NCBI RefSeq assembly: GCF_003626635.1
Contig: NZ_RAZT01000002.1
Span: forward strand, 558,001-622,000
Source of the DNA: Micromonospora musae
Lineage (GTDB): Bacteria > Actinomycetota > Actinomycetes > Mycobacteriales > Micromonosporaceae
Direction: 5' to 3'
Length of the DNA: 64,000 nt
The translations under genes were made by a program, and so were the position numbers. The number at the start of each line of letters is the position of its first letter. The first letter of the stretch is position 1. The notes under the pieces are model-generated. The model saw only the letters and a program-made list of their open reading frames with translations, had not been told where the DNA came from and did no database searches. Of the stretch, positions 1 through 7,254 are shown in pieces.

Positions 1-986
1 GACGGGATCGCTGCCGAATCGTGGCGGCGCGCCTGCCGCACCGCCTCACCTGACTTCTGCAACTCCACCGCCACGGTCACAGCATGAGCGCCCATGATGA
101 CTCGGGAGAACGATGTCTGCGGTTGATAGAAGCCCTGCGGCAGGCGCTGCGCCATCCGGTCCGCGCGGTCCCAGTACCGCCAGGCCCGGCCTTCCTCGCC
201 AGCACGAGCGGCGGTGTAGGCGACCTCGAAGTTCAGCGCGCCCCAGAGCGCCAAGAGGTTCGCGTTCCCGTCGGCCATCCTCGGCTCAAGAGCCGAGAGC
301 ACGTCAAGAGTCACGGCCGTAGCGGTATCCCAGTCCCCGGCATCCCGATGCACCTGGCACAGGAACCATCCCGCGCATGCCACCGCCTCCGGATCACCAG
401 ACTCCTGCGCCGCCACCATCGCCCGGTCCGCAACCCGCCACAACAGCTCGGCGGCAGGTTGGTAGGCAAGGAACATCTGCGTCAGCCCGAGCGCCTCCGC
501 CAACAGGGCCTGCGCCTGCCGGCGCTCGTCACCCTCGTATGCCAACGCGGCGCGCTGCACGTCGCGCAGCAACCCCGGCAACAAGCCACCCAACACCGTA
601 CGGTGATCGGACGCCTGATGGCGCGCCCGCCATGCCACCGCAAGCCGCTCCCTCAGGCTCGTCAACGACTCGACAGAAACCTCGTCGGAGAATACGAATC
701 GGTTCACTGCGTCCCGGACGGACGCCAACGCTGGATGCTCCGGCCCGTTGACCACAGCAGACCGGGCGCCCAACTCGCCGGCCAGGGCAGAGACCTCAAC
801 CTTGAGGGCACGCGCGATGCGATCCAGCATGTGAATGCGCGGCGGCAGGATCCGATCGGTCTCCACCGCCTTGACCCACTCAGCGCTACGGCCAACCAAC
901 CCACCAAGCACCGCCCGAGTCTTCCCGGACCGCTCCCGGTAGACCTTCAACCGCTGCCCGAAAGTCAGTTCCGGCAAAGGTTCCAT
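1..986 (-). CDS. XRE-family transcriptional regulator, 3' end outside window
   Basis: The reading frame stays open from an ATG at 986 to the left edge, giving the first 328 residues of a longer protein. Residues about 5-60 form a helix-turn-helix of the Cro/XRE type (FGQRLKVYRERSG, then GRSAEWVKAVE, then LDRIARAL). The rest is an Ala/Arg/Leu-rich helical region with a repeat-like pattern, as in the roughly 400-residue actinobacterial XRE regulators that carry a TPR-like sensor part. An AGGAGG ribosome site sits just upstream of the ATG. The target is unknown. It borders a block of accessory genes, and such regulators are common in integrative elements and next to natural-product or conjugation genes; that link is inference. 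Confidence 0.85.
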   Translation of the reverse strand, partial: MEPLPELTFGQRLKVYRERSGKTRAVLGGLVGRSAEWVKAVETDRILPPRIHMLDRIARALKVEVSALAGELGARSAVVNGPEHPALASVRDAVNRFVFSDEVSVESLTSLRERLAVAWRARHQASDHRTVLGGLLPGLLRDVQRAALAYEGDERRQAQALLAEALGLTQMFLAYQPAAELLWRVADRAMVAAQESGDPEAVACAGWFLCQVHRDAGDWDTATAVTLDVLSALEPRMADGNANLLALWGALNFEVAYTAARAGEEGRAWRYWDRADRMAQRLPQGFYQPQTSFSRVIMGAHAVTVAVELQKSGEAVRQARRHDSAAIP

Positions 987-1277
987 CCCGAACCTCCTCG
1001 TCGCACGGGCTGCACCATCGGCACCTAGGGCCGCCGTCCCACCAACGCTACCGAGCAGCCCGCACCCTCATAACCCCTCACACATAGCCCGTCCGCAATC
1101 CAAAGCCGAGACAGGCGCTCTCCTAGACTCCTCGCTTGTAAGTTCTGGGCGCCGTCCGGTGGAGTCCGTCCGCATCCCCGACCTCGGGCGGCTGTCCCCG
1201 CCCGGCCGCCAGTGGCTGCCCGCGTCCCGGCCCGTTGCTGTCAGCGTTGCTGTCGAGAGCATCGGGGCCATCACCGC

Positions 1278-1628
1278 TTAGTGCTGGTCGGCCATCGGCG
1301 CTTGCTGCCCGAAGAACTCGCGGAGGAGCCGGCAGAGGGTCGAGATGGCCCGCTTGTGGTCGTCATCGCTGACAAGGCGGTCCTCGGTGGCATTGTCACC
1401 GAAGGTCTCCGCTAGCGCCAGAGACCAGAAGGCGAGGCTGCTGCCACGGTGGCGGGCGGTCATCCACTCCTGGAACACCGCCAGCTCGCCCCGGCCACGC
1501 GCAAGGTCAAATCCGGTCAGCGCCGAGAACGCTCGGTCGTACCTTGGCCGCCCGACGTACAGACCCAGCCTGTGATCCACATGCCAAAGGAACTCTTCCC
1601 AGCCCACCGAGGCATTGTCTCTGACCAT
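1278..1628 (-). CDS. small conserved hypothetical protein, immunity-like pattern
   Basis: About 116 residues if the ATG at 1628 is used; an ATG at 1661 is also in frame, and neither has a strong ribosome site. The protein is acidic-to-neutral, soluble, with no signal or membrane segment. Visible motifs are WEEFLWHVDHRLGLYVGRP, a FDLARG turn, FQEWMTARHRG, and a C-terminal helix LCRLLREFFG. The same spacing of an R-x-G-hydrophobic motif, an F-x-EW motif and a final L-x-x-LL-x-EF/FL helix is seen in the protein at 4058-4453, so the two look like diverged relatives. Proteins of this size and style in actinomycetes are often immunity-type or orphan proteins; the function here is not known. Confidence 0.65.
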   Translation of the reverse strand: MVRDNASVGWEEFLWHVDHRLGLYVGRPRYDRAFSALTGFDLARGRGELAVFQEWMTARHRGSSLAFWSLALAETFGDNATEDRLVSDDDHKRAISTLCRLLREFFGQQAPMADQH

Positions 1629-1806
1629 GACCGCTTCGGTGTGAACGCAGATGCGGGACATCGTTGGGTGTCATCCGTCGCCGTCTTGGGCTGCAGGGCA
1701 AGCCTCATCTGCTGCTCAATGCCGTCTTCTACTGGCGGTTGCTGAGCGTTTCGATACCTCCTCGCTGCCTCTCTGGCCCCGGCCTGGGTTATACGCAGCG
1801 AAGGAG

Positions 1807-2232
1807 TCAGGGACGGTTCTCCTCGTGCCCCGCCTCTAATTGGTCTGCTCGGTGGTGAAGTTCTGCAGCGATGGTGTTCCAGTCCGGGCCGAAGGCACGC
1901 AGGTCGTTGGCCGCCCAATGCAACAGCTCGGCATCCTCCGGCCGTTGGAGGCAGGCCAACCGGAACGCGAGGTTCCGCGCCCAGACAGGCAGACCCATCC
2001 AGTCCTCCTCCAGCATCACCTCCAGCATCGCCACGATCTCGTCAGCCGATGCGAAGGTCACCACCTCGACGAATGCGCTGGCAACCCTGGCGCTATGCCG
2101 CTGACTAAGCAACCTGGCCAACTCAAGCAGCGACATGCACTCCGGCGCGAAGGGCTCTGCGTCAGCGGGCTCCCTGAGACGATCCCTAGTAGCCCTGTCA
2201 AACAACGCCCGGAACCAACCCGTCGTCTTCAC
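1807..2232 (-). CDS. conserved hypothetical protein, all-helical
   Basis: 141 residues from a GTG at 2232; no convincing ribosome site. The sequence is strongly helical (LLELARLLSQRHSARVA, EIVAMLEVMLEEDW, LPVWARNLAFRLACLQRP, then a C-terminal DWNTIAAELHHRADQL). The regular helix pairs suggest a HEAT-like or immunity-protein-like fold, but no catalytic motif is visible. It lies between two other small uncharacterised genes on an accessory stretch, with no operon partner. Codon bias is actinobacterial, and the antisense frames look like shadows. I do not recognise a named family. Confidence 0.6.
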   Translation of the reverse strand: MKTTGWFRALFDRATRDRLREPADAEPFAPECMSLLELARLLSQRHSARVASAFVEVVTFASADEIVAMLEVMLEEDWMGLPVWARNLAFRLACLQRPEDAELLHWAANDLRAFGPDWNTIAAELHHRADQLEAGHEENRP

Positions 2233-2486
2233 AACTTAGAAGCTAACCGCTCTCCACCTGACGACCGACCACGGCACCGACGCCCGGCGACGATCTGACG
2301 TAGGTGAGTTGAAGCGGAACTTAGGGCGGCTGTCCCGCAACCAGCGGGGACGGCGGGCAGCGCCTGCTCGCACGGCATCTCAGGCTGCCATCGTCCAGGG
2401 TTACTTGACGTCGTTTCACGGTGTCTTGTGCCCATGTGTGCCTCAGAGCGCCGTCAGCCGGGCGGAGGGCTGAGAGCATCCTCGTC

Positions 2487-2912
2487 GTGATATCTCTACC
2501 TCAGCCCGACGACCTCACGTCTCTGGTTCTCCGTACGGACTTCACCGACGACGCTGCGTGGGAGGCCCTGAAGGCGGCCTTGCACGCCTGGGAGGGCCAC
2601 GACAGCGCAACCTTCGTTAACGACCCGAACTACGCGAACCTCAGCGTCCAAGAGCTAGTCGACGCGGAAGACGCTGCGAGCCACGAAGATAAGCTGATCT
2701 ACCTCTTCCTCGCCGATGCGACCACGATGACCGATGTCGAACGCCCGCTGCTCGCCGTCGATCTGGCCCATGAACCCGGCCGCACCTTCCGGGTGCCGCC
2801 CCGCTGGTTCGCGGACGTCTCGGCCAATTTCACCATCGCGAACCTGGACTTTGACGAGTTCGCTGACGCCGCCGACAACTCCGGCACGTACCGGGGCCTC
2901 GACGGGGACTAA
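2487..2912 (+). CDS. DUF6924-type hypothetical protein
   Basis: I place the start at GTG 2487 because family resemblance begins at LPQPDDLTSLVLRTDF; an upstream in-frame GTG at 2421 would add 22 unrelated residues, and a GGAGGG lies 18 bases before 2487. The 141-residue protein carries the run of motifs I associate with DUF6924: ATFVNDPNY, LVDAEDAA, LIYLFLADATTMTD, LLAVDL, FRVPPRWFADVSANFTIANLDFDEFADA. It is acidic and cytoplasmic, and no enzymatic residue set is evident. Such proteins occur as orphans in Micromonospora and Streptomyces. It is separated from the next plus-strand gene by 140 bases. Confidence 0.75.
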   Translation: MISLPQPDDLTSLVLRTDFTDDAAWEALKAALHAWEGHDSATFVNDPNYANLSVQELVDAEDAASHEDKLIYLFLADATTMTDVERPLLAVDLAHEPGRTFRVPPRWFADVSANFTIANLDFDEFADAADNSGTYRGLDGD

Positions 2913-3052
2913 CGCGCTGGTCTGGGCCTCCGCCGGAAGGAGGTAACTGGAATTGAAGCTGCACTGTCAGCTTGGGAATCGGATTGATCACGCCGGTGAG
3001 CGGTCGCGCCGCCTGGATCATCCCGCGCCGCCTGGTTGTAGCCTCGCCCGTT

Positions 3053-3550
3053 ATGAGTTGGCTGCCTGAGGACTTCGTCCACCCCGTCTACGTGCCCGTG
3101 CCGAACACCGCGCTTCACCTGCGGCCTATCCGGGAGGCGGACACCGCGATCGACTACCCCGCCGTGATGGGCTCCCGAGAGCGCTTGTGGGAGGTCTTCG
3201 GCCCGGCCTGGGGTTGGCCCCTGGAGACGATGACCTATGAAGAGGACCGCATCGACTTGCTGCGGCACGAGAAAGAGATAGCCGCGCACCAGTCGTTCAA
3301 CTACGCGCTGCTGGACGAGGAGGAGACGGCCATCTTTGGCTGCGTCTACATCGACCCGCCTGAGCGCACCGGCTCGGACGGAGAGATCTCCTGGTGGGTG
3401 GTGGACGACCTCGTCGGCGGCGAGGTGGAGCGCGCGCTCGACGCGCTGGTGCCGCAATGGATCGCCGCCGACTGGCCCTTTCAGCATCCCCGCTATCTGG
3501 GCCGCGACATCACCTGGCAGGACTGGCTCGCGCTGCCGCGCGCCTCGTGA
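3053..3550 (+). CDS. GNAT-like N-acetyltransferase-fold protein
   Basis: 165 residues from ATG 3053; an open frame continues upstream to 2972, but the recognisable protein begins MSWLPEDFVHP. Features expected of a GNAT-fold protein are present: an N-terminal LHLRPIREAD strand-turn, a central YALLDEEETAIFGCVYI strand pair, and GEISWWVVDDLVGG, followed by helices. The classical acetyl-CoA loop (R/Q-x-x-G-x-G/A) is not clearly present, so activity is uncertain and it may be a non-canonical or binding-only member. The substrate cannot be told from sequence. It stands alone on the plus strand at the right end of the first small-gene block. Confidence 0.7.
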   Translation: MSWLPEDFVHPVYVPVPNTALHLRPIREADTAIDYPAVMGSRERLWEVFGPAWGWPLETMTYEEDRIDLLRHEKEIAAHQSFNYALLDEEETAIFGCVYIDPPERTGSDGEISWWVVDDLVGGEVERALDALVPQWIAADWPFQHPRYLGRDITWQDWLALPRAS

Positions 3551-4013
3551 CACCGCGGCAGGCGGGATAGCTCCCCTTCCGCAACCACCCACGGACCGCG
3601 AGCTGCCGGCGGAGCCCCGGCCATCCTGAAGCCGGAGCACCCCCGCCGGAGGCGCCCTAACCGCCACCCCGCGACCGCCCCCAGCTCGCCGACGCAGCCG
3701 GCGTGCGCTCCCCTACGCCGCGAGTGCTCGTGGCCGCGCGGCCCGGCCGGATGCCGGCCCACCCTTCTCCGGTCAACGGTCTGTCGTGCTGCGGCGGCCC
3801 TCCGGGCTCCCCGCTATCCGCGCCAGCCGCCGGGCATCAGGAGCGACCGCCGCAGAGCGACAGCGACAGCGGCAGCGGCCGGCGCGCGCCCAGGCGGCGG
3901 CGCGTGCGGCCCGTCAAGGGCCGCCTTGATGGATGTACAGAAAGTCCTCCCACACCGGCCGTCACCTGGCTGTCCTCCGTCACCTGGCTTGTCCCGTCAC
4001 GGCACATACTTGA
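3551..4013. other. 463-base stretch without a convincing gene
   Basis: Open frames here on both strands are GC-rich shadows without codon bias or recognisable motifs. The segment contains CAG/CGG-rich low-complexity sequence around 3855-3915 and ends with two near copies of a CCGTCACCTGGCT motif at 3958-3990. It leads directly into the first copy of the cassette-end repeat. It may be decayed mobile-element DNA, but nothing in it is identifiable. Confidence 0.4.
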
Positions 4014-4046
4014 CAGTCGCGTCCCACCAGACGCTTGACATGATCG
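4014..4046 (+). repeat. cassette-end repeat, left type, copy 1
   Basis: Begins CAGTCGCGTCCCACC and carries the core TCCCACCAGACGCTTGAC followed by ATGATC. It is nearly identical to 7192-7225, and its core is the reverse complement of the repeats at 4546-4570, 6163-6187 and 7682-7706. It lies 11 bases past the stop of the minus-strand gene 4058-4453 and pairs with the inverted copy at 4546-4570 to enclose that gene. Confidence 0.8.
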
Positions 4047-4057
4047 TCGCGCCTCGT

Positions 4058-4453
4058 TTACGCCGATCCATCGGGCCGGTACCAGCTCTGGCGCTCCATC
4101 CACGCCTGGTGAGCGGCCTTGATCGCCGAAGCGCCTCCGCTGCTTTCGCGCTCTGCCAGGAAGCGATCCAACAGCCTGAACAGGGTGTCGCTTGCGGCAC
4201 GGTTCTGAACGTCATCGAGCGGCAGGAGCGGGGAGTACTCCTCGGGAGTAGCGAGCCGTCTGGCGAGTGCCTGCCACGTCAGGTTGTTACCGGCGTCAAA
4301 TTGGATGACCAGCCACTCGCGCCACCCGTCTAACAGTCGAGCGTCAGCCATCCGGTAGCCCTGCAAGAACGCTGTGAACTGCCCAAACGAGCCGTCTAGC
4401 CCGAACATGCCCGGCCTCCGGTGAAGCTTGTCGAACAGCTCCCGATAGTCCAT
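4058..4453 (-). CDS. small hypothetical protein in repeat-bounded cassette 1
   Basis: 131 residues from ATG 4453, chosen because GGGAGG lies six bases upstream; an ATG at 4459 is in frame but abuts that site. Motifs include MDYRELFDKLHRRPGMFGL, FTAFLQGYRMADA, LDGWREWLVIQF, NNLTWQALARRL and the C-terminal helix LFRLLDRFLAERE. The arrangement parallels the protein at 1278-1628, suggesting one fold. It is soluble, with no signal peptide. The gene is flanked at 4014-4046 and 4546-4570 by inverted copies of one repeat. An immunity-type role is an inference from size, fold pattern and context, not from a recognised domain. Confidence 0.7.
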   Translation of the reverse strand: MDYRELFDKLHRRPGMFGLDGSFGQFTAFLQGYRMADARLLDGWREWLVIQFDAGNNLTWQALARRLATPEEYSPLLPLDDVQNRAASDTLFRLLDRFLAERESSGGASAIKAAHQAWMERQSWYRPDGSA

Positions 4454-4545
4454 CGCCATCCTCCCGTGCCCTCCGAGCCCAACGACCACGCTCGGCCCGC
4501 CCATAGAACCTAGGTCAACCGTCGTGCATCAGTTGGGACGGATCC

Positions 4546-4570
4546 GTCAAGCATGTGGTGGGGCTAGACA
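4546..4570 (+). repeat. cassette-end repeat, right type, copy 1
   Basis: Reads GTCAAGCATGTGGTGGGG then CTAGACA, the inverse of the left-type core. Together with the preceding TGGGACGGATCC (from 4534) it matches the copy at 7682-7706 over about 37 bases. It closes the cassette holding 4058-4453 and sits 24 bases before the next plus-strand gene. Confidence 0.8.
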
Positions 4571-4594
4571 GGCGGCAGACGAGCCCGTAACGGA

Positions 4595-5287
4595 GTGGAT
4601 GACCGTAAGCCTGCCTGGCAGGGTGAACTGGTGCCGGATAGCGACCCCACCGAGGCGGAGTACCTCCGCCAGATAGAGCTGCTTGCCAATGACGTCGCCA
4701 ATCGGGCGCTGGACGAGGGCTGGCTGAGCTTTGATCCCGATCATGACGATGCGACGCCTCTGCAGCGTGCCGTGAACGCGCTGGCACGCCAACTACGGCA
4801 CCACCACTTCGAGGATGATGGCTGCGTTGACCCGGACACCCCGCTTGTCGGCCTAGCCGGGGCCCTGCTGGTTCGTCCCACGACCGCCCTGAGCAAGCAG
4901 GAGTACGTCGACATCTGCGAGCGGCTGGGCGTTGAGGCACGGCCTCAAGGGTGGGCGCTGTGGCACACCTGGGACCAGAAGGGCCGACGAATCACCATGG
5001 TCACGACCAGGATCAGCACCACTAAGGGAATGCTGCTCGTCTGGTCGAGAGGCCACCACATGGTGCCGGCCAAACCGCCACGTGCCGCAGTGGCAGCCAC
5101 CGTCAGGGGCTGGCTTGGACCGGCGGTCCGATCTCCCGGATACGTGGCCGAGACGGGAGTAATGGAAGCGGCCGTCGCCGCTTCCGTGCCACTGTGTTCG
5201 ACGGGTGGGTCTACGCCGGCCCCGTCGAGCGACAGAGACGAGGGCGCCCACCGGGATGTTTCACCACGTCCCGAGACTGATCTGTAA
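4595..5287 (+). CDS. hypothetical protein, C-terminus formed by repeat DNA
   Basis: 230 residues from GTG 4595; the ribosome site is weak (ACGGA), and a GTG at 4631 is another possible start. The N-terminal part has a helix AEYLRQIELLANDVANRAL, followed by LQRAVNALARQLRHHHFED and a mixed core ending in HTWDQKGRRITMVTTRIS and GMLLVWSRGHHM. No named family is recognised. The last nine codons lie in a 27-base repeat also found at 6752-6778, and the tail after about residue 180 is low complexity, so the original stop may have been lost or the C-terminus replaced by recombination. The gene begins 24 bases after a cassette-end repeat. Confidence 0.5.
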   Translation: MDDRKPAWQGELVPDSDPTEAEYLRQIELLANDVANRALDEGWLSFDPDHDDATPLQRAVNALARQLRHHHFEDDGCVDPDTPLVGLAGALLVRPTTALSKQEYVDICERLGVEARPQGWALWHTWDQKGRRITMVTTRISTTKGMLLVWSRGHHMVPAKPPRAAVAATVRGWLGPAVRSPGYVAETGVMEAAVAASVPLCSTGGSTPAPSSDRDEGAHRDVSPRPETDL

Positions 5288-5293
5288 CGCAGG
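5267..5293 (+). repeat. 27-base dispersed repeat, copy 1
   Basis: CGTCCCGAGACTGATCTGTA followed by ACGCAGG. It matches 6752-6778 with two substitutions, and weaker similarity continues on both sides (TCACC upstream, a CACGGCCGCC-like stretch downstream). It overlaps the 3' end of the open frame 4595-5287. Confidence 0.75.
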
Positions 5294-5449
5294 TCCTAGA
5301 CTCGGCACGGCCGCCAGCCTGCCGTCCCGCCGCAGCCTCGGAGGCGACGGCGGATTGACCTGTCGGTACCCGGTGCCACTCTGGCGATCGTCGAGCACGC
5401 CAACGCGGCCTTCCTACCGGGTCGCTGGACTCGACATCGGAGATGCCGA

Positions 5450-5548
5450 GCGGCCTTCCTGCCGCTGATGTGGACCACATCCCGCCGGCTCTCAATCTCG
5501 CCGGCCAGCGCGCCGGTCTCCCGAATCCGCTGAGCGGCCCAGCACGGC
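5450..5548 (+). repeat. about 100-base dispersed repeat, copy A
   Basis: Starts GCGGCCTTCCTGCCG, includes GGTCTCCCGAATCCGCTGAG and ends AGCACGGCCT. By eye about four bases in five match 8066-8168. It is noncoding on both strands and lies directly before the left-type cassette end at 5561. A shorter partial copy of its opening (GCGGCCTTCCTACCG) occurs just upstream at 5405. Confidence 0.75.
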
Positions 5549-5560
5549 CTTTCCCGCAGC

Positions 5561-5579
5561 GTCCCACCAGATGCTTGCC
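5561..5579 (+). repeat. cassette-end repeat, left type, copy 2
   Basis: GTCCCACCAGATGCTTGCC, preceded by GCAGC. Same core as 4014-4046 and 7192-7225, with one change at the end. It sits 36 bases past the stop of the minus-strand gene 5616-6107 and pairs with the inverted copy at 6163-6187. Confidence 0.75.
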
Positions 5580-5615
5580 ATACTCAATCTGGGCAGCATT
5601 TGTCGGCGGGTGACC

Positions 5616-6107
5616 TTAAGCCTCCAGCGGCTCCCAGCGCTTGATGACAACTGGGTCAGCATGCGGGCCAGGCCATACCTGCAGTCGAAGTCGCTCCGTG
5701 GTCGCCGGATCATCGTCGGAATCGATGCCGGCACGGTCTGCTTCGGCCAGGTTGCTCCTCGCGGCTCGTACACGAACCAGTCCCGCCGCTACCCCGAACC
5801 GCGCTGCCTCCGGCTCGTAGTCGGTGCAGCCCATGACGACGAGTCGGCCCGAGCGAACTTGCAGGCTTCCCTCCACGACATGGTCGAACTCCGCGCTGTC
5901 GTCTTCTGGCGCTGCCTCCAACATCTCCACGGTCACGGCCACGTTGACGTTGACGGTGGTGCCGACCGCCATGGCGTCCGTGTCGACGGCAAGGTGGTCG
6001 AGCACAGCCTCTTCCGTCCAGGCATCCCCAAGATCGGTCATGGACCCGTCATCGAACAGGTGGATCTGGCAGTAGCCCGCGAAGAGCTCCAGCTCCGTCG
6101 AGATCAA
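5616..6107 (-). CDS. hypothetical beta-rich protein in repeat-bounded cassette 2
   Basis: 163 residues from TTG 6107, selected because GGGAGG lies five bases before it; the open frame reaches back to 6251, but that extension runs through the cassette-end repeat. The protein starts MISTELELFAGYCQIHLF. Conserved-looking segments are DAWTEEAVLDHLAV, TTVNVNVAVTVEML, EFDHVVEGSLQV, GRLVVMGCTDYEP and VRVRAARSNL. Alternating hydrophobic residues suggest a beta-sandwich. There is no signal peptide or membrane segment. The family looks conserved, but I cannot name it. Inverted repeats at 5561-5579 and 6163-6187 enclose it. Confidence 0.7.
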   Translation of the reverse strand: MISTELELFAGYCQIHLFDDGSMTDLGDAWTEEAVLDHLAVDTDAMAVGTTVNVNVAVTVEMLEAAPEDDSAEFDHVVEGSLQVRSGRLVVMGCTDYEPEAARFGVAAGLVRVRAARSNLAEADRAGIDSDDDPATTERLRLQVWPGPHADPVVIKRWEPLEA

Positions 6108-6162
6108 GGCACCCTCCCAGTCTTCGTGCCCTGCGAAGTTTCGCCGCAGACGAAGGCTGGCT

Positions 6163-6187
6163 GTCAAGCATCTGGTGGGACTAGACA
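6163..6187 (+). repeat. cassette-end repeat, right type, copy 2
   Basis: GTCAAGCATCTGGTGGGA followed by CTAGACA, the inverse of the left-type core. It is followed by a short GCCGGCTGCCGGCTGCCGG triplication. It lies 55 bases upstream of the TTG start of the minus-strand gene it encloses. Confidence 0.8.
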
Positions 6188-6307
6188 GCCGGCTGCCGGC
6201 TGCCGGCTGCCGAATCTTAGGACCTATGTAATAGGGCGCTACGCTACGCACGATCTTGTAGCGCTCGCCGATTGCAACGGTGGCTGTCCTCGGACGAGAG
6301 GGGCGAG

Positions 6308-6735
6308 GTGGGCACGTTCGGAACCGGTCCGTTCAGCAGCGACGGCGCCCTGGACTTCCTTGAAGAACTCGCCGAAAGCCGCTGGAGCAGCACCTCGACG
6401 CGCTCCAGCACATGTTCACCTACGTCCTGGCCAACCGCGGCCTTCTCTGGCGGGAGTTCTTCCCTGACGAGGTAGTCGCGGCGGCGGCACTCGTAGCCGC
6501 CGCCCTTCCCGGCGGGGAGCACCTACAACGTCACCTGGCGGAACTGTCGGACGGGGCAGGCATGCCACCGCTGCCCACGTCGGCGTCGGGTCTGGCTGCG
6601 CCCGCGCTGGAGGCGTTGCTCTTCGTCGCCGGCCCCGGGGGGCCGTGGCATCAGGGGTGGACTGCCGAAGCGGACAGACTCGACGCACAACGGACCACCG
6701 ACGGCCTCGTTGCCATCCTTCGTGCAGCGATCTAG
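6308..6735 (+). pseudogene. DUF4259 protein gene, frameshifted
   Basis: The first frame from GTG 6308 encodes VGTFGTGPFSSDGALDFLEE, the characteristic DUF4259 N-terminus, up to about 6378. The similarity then continues one base out of phase (K-P-LEQHLDALQHMFTYVLAN, then LLWREFFPDEVVAAAALVAA, LAAPALEALLFVAGP) to the stop at 6735. The phase change fits loss of one base or gain of two around 6375-6390. If repaired the protein would be about 142 residues, normal for the family. DUF4259 function is unknown; members often occur near toxin/immunity loci. Either the gene is dead or the assembly has an indel here. Confidence 0.75.
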
Positions 6736-6751
6736 CCGGACGTGTCACCCG

Positions 6752-6778
6752 CGTCCCGAGACTGGTCTGTCACGCAGG
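6752..6778 (+). repeat. 27-base dispersed repeat, copy 2
   Basis: CGTCCCGAGACTGGTCTGTC followed by ACGCAGG. Second copy of the element at 5267-5293, placed just after the stop of the broken DUF4259 gene and before the RepSA-like fragment. Confidence 0.75.
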
Positions 6779-6823
6779 ACTTGAGCCCCGACACAGCTGC
6801 CCGACGGCGGCCCCGATTCGACA

Positions 6824-7216
6824 TTGGCCTGGTTACGGTACCGGCCCGCTCTCGCCGCCGGCCGCGACGCCCAAGCCCTGCACCGCGCCGCCACGCAGGA
6901 ATTCTTCGGCCGGCTGGAGCACACCAGTCCCGCTGGCGGCTGCTCCCGCCCGATCCGCCTCACGAGCACTACCGCCGCCGTCGACCGTGACACTGGCCGG
7001 GTCCTGAGCGAGCAGCACGCCGACGAGCTGCGCGGCCGCCGAGAGCTGATCGAGCGATACGCCGTTACCGAGCCCGTGATCGACCGCGCCATGCAGGTGC
7101 TACGGATCAAGGGCATGAATGAGGCCCTGCCAGGCGTAGGCGTCTTCGTGAGTAGCCCCTCCTTCAGTCAGCAGTCACGGGACCCGCTTGCCAGTAGCGT
7201 CCCACCAGACGCTTGA
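6824..7216 (+). pseudogene. hybrid fragment: RepSA-like N-terminal piece joined to a GntR helix-turn-helix
   Basis: The 130-codon frame has two unrelated halves. Residues about 25-65 (LEHTSPAGGCSRPIRL, DRDTGRVLSEQHADEL) match the pattern of the N-terminal region of RepSA replication initiators of actinobacterial integrative elements (GGCxRPxRL, then a TGxVL turn). Residues about 70-110 (RRELIERYAVTEPVIDRAMQ, then GMNEALPGVGVFV) are a GntR-type winged helix, beginning mid-domain. Both genes normally encode much larger proteins (RepSA over 400 residues, GntR/KorSA-like over 200). RepSA and a GntR repressor are typical of pSAM2-class elements, so this looks like deletion-fused debris. The tail runs into the cassette-end repeat at 7192. 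Confidence 0.6.
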
Positions 7217-7225
7217 ACATGATCA
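7192..7225 (+). repeat. cassette-end repeat, left type, copy 3
   Basis: CAGTAGCGTCCCACCAGACG followed by CTTGAACATGATC. It matches 4014-4046 except for one substitution and one inserted A. Here the repeat is upstream of the gene it bounds (7255-7653, plus strand), whereas copies 1 and 2 are downstream of theirs. Confidence 0.8.
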
Positions 7226-7254
7226 GGTTCAGCTGGGGCGGTAGCTTGCTGCGC

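Noticed and set aside
1068..1274. 68-codon minus-strand frame
   Set aside because: No ribosome site, low-complexity composition, no family resemblance.
2230..2280. tRNA-like stretch on the minus strand (GGTGGAGAGCGGTTAGC)
   Set aside because: No acceptor, anticodon or T stem can be completed; chance resemblance to a D arm.
2909..3667. 252-codon minus-strand frame
   Set aside because: Antisense to the GNAT-like gene, no motif or ribosome site.
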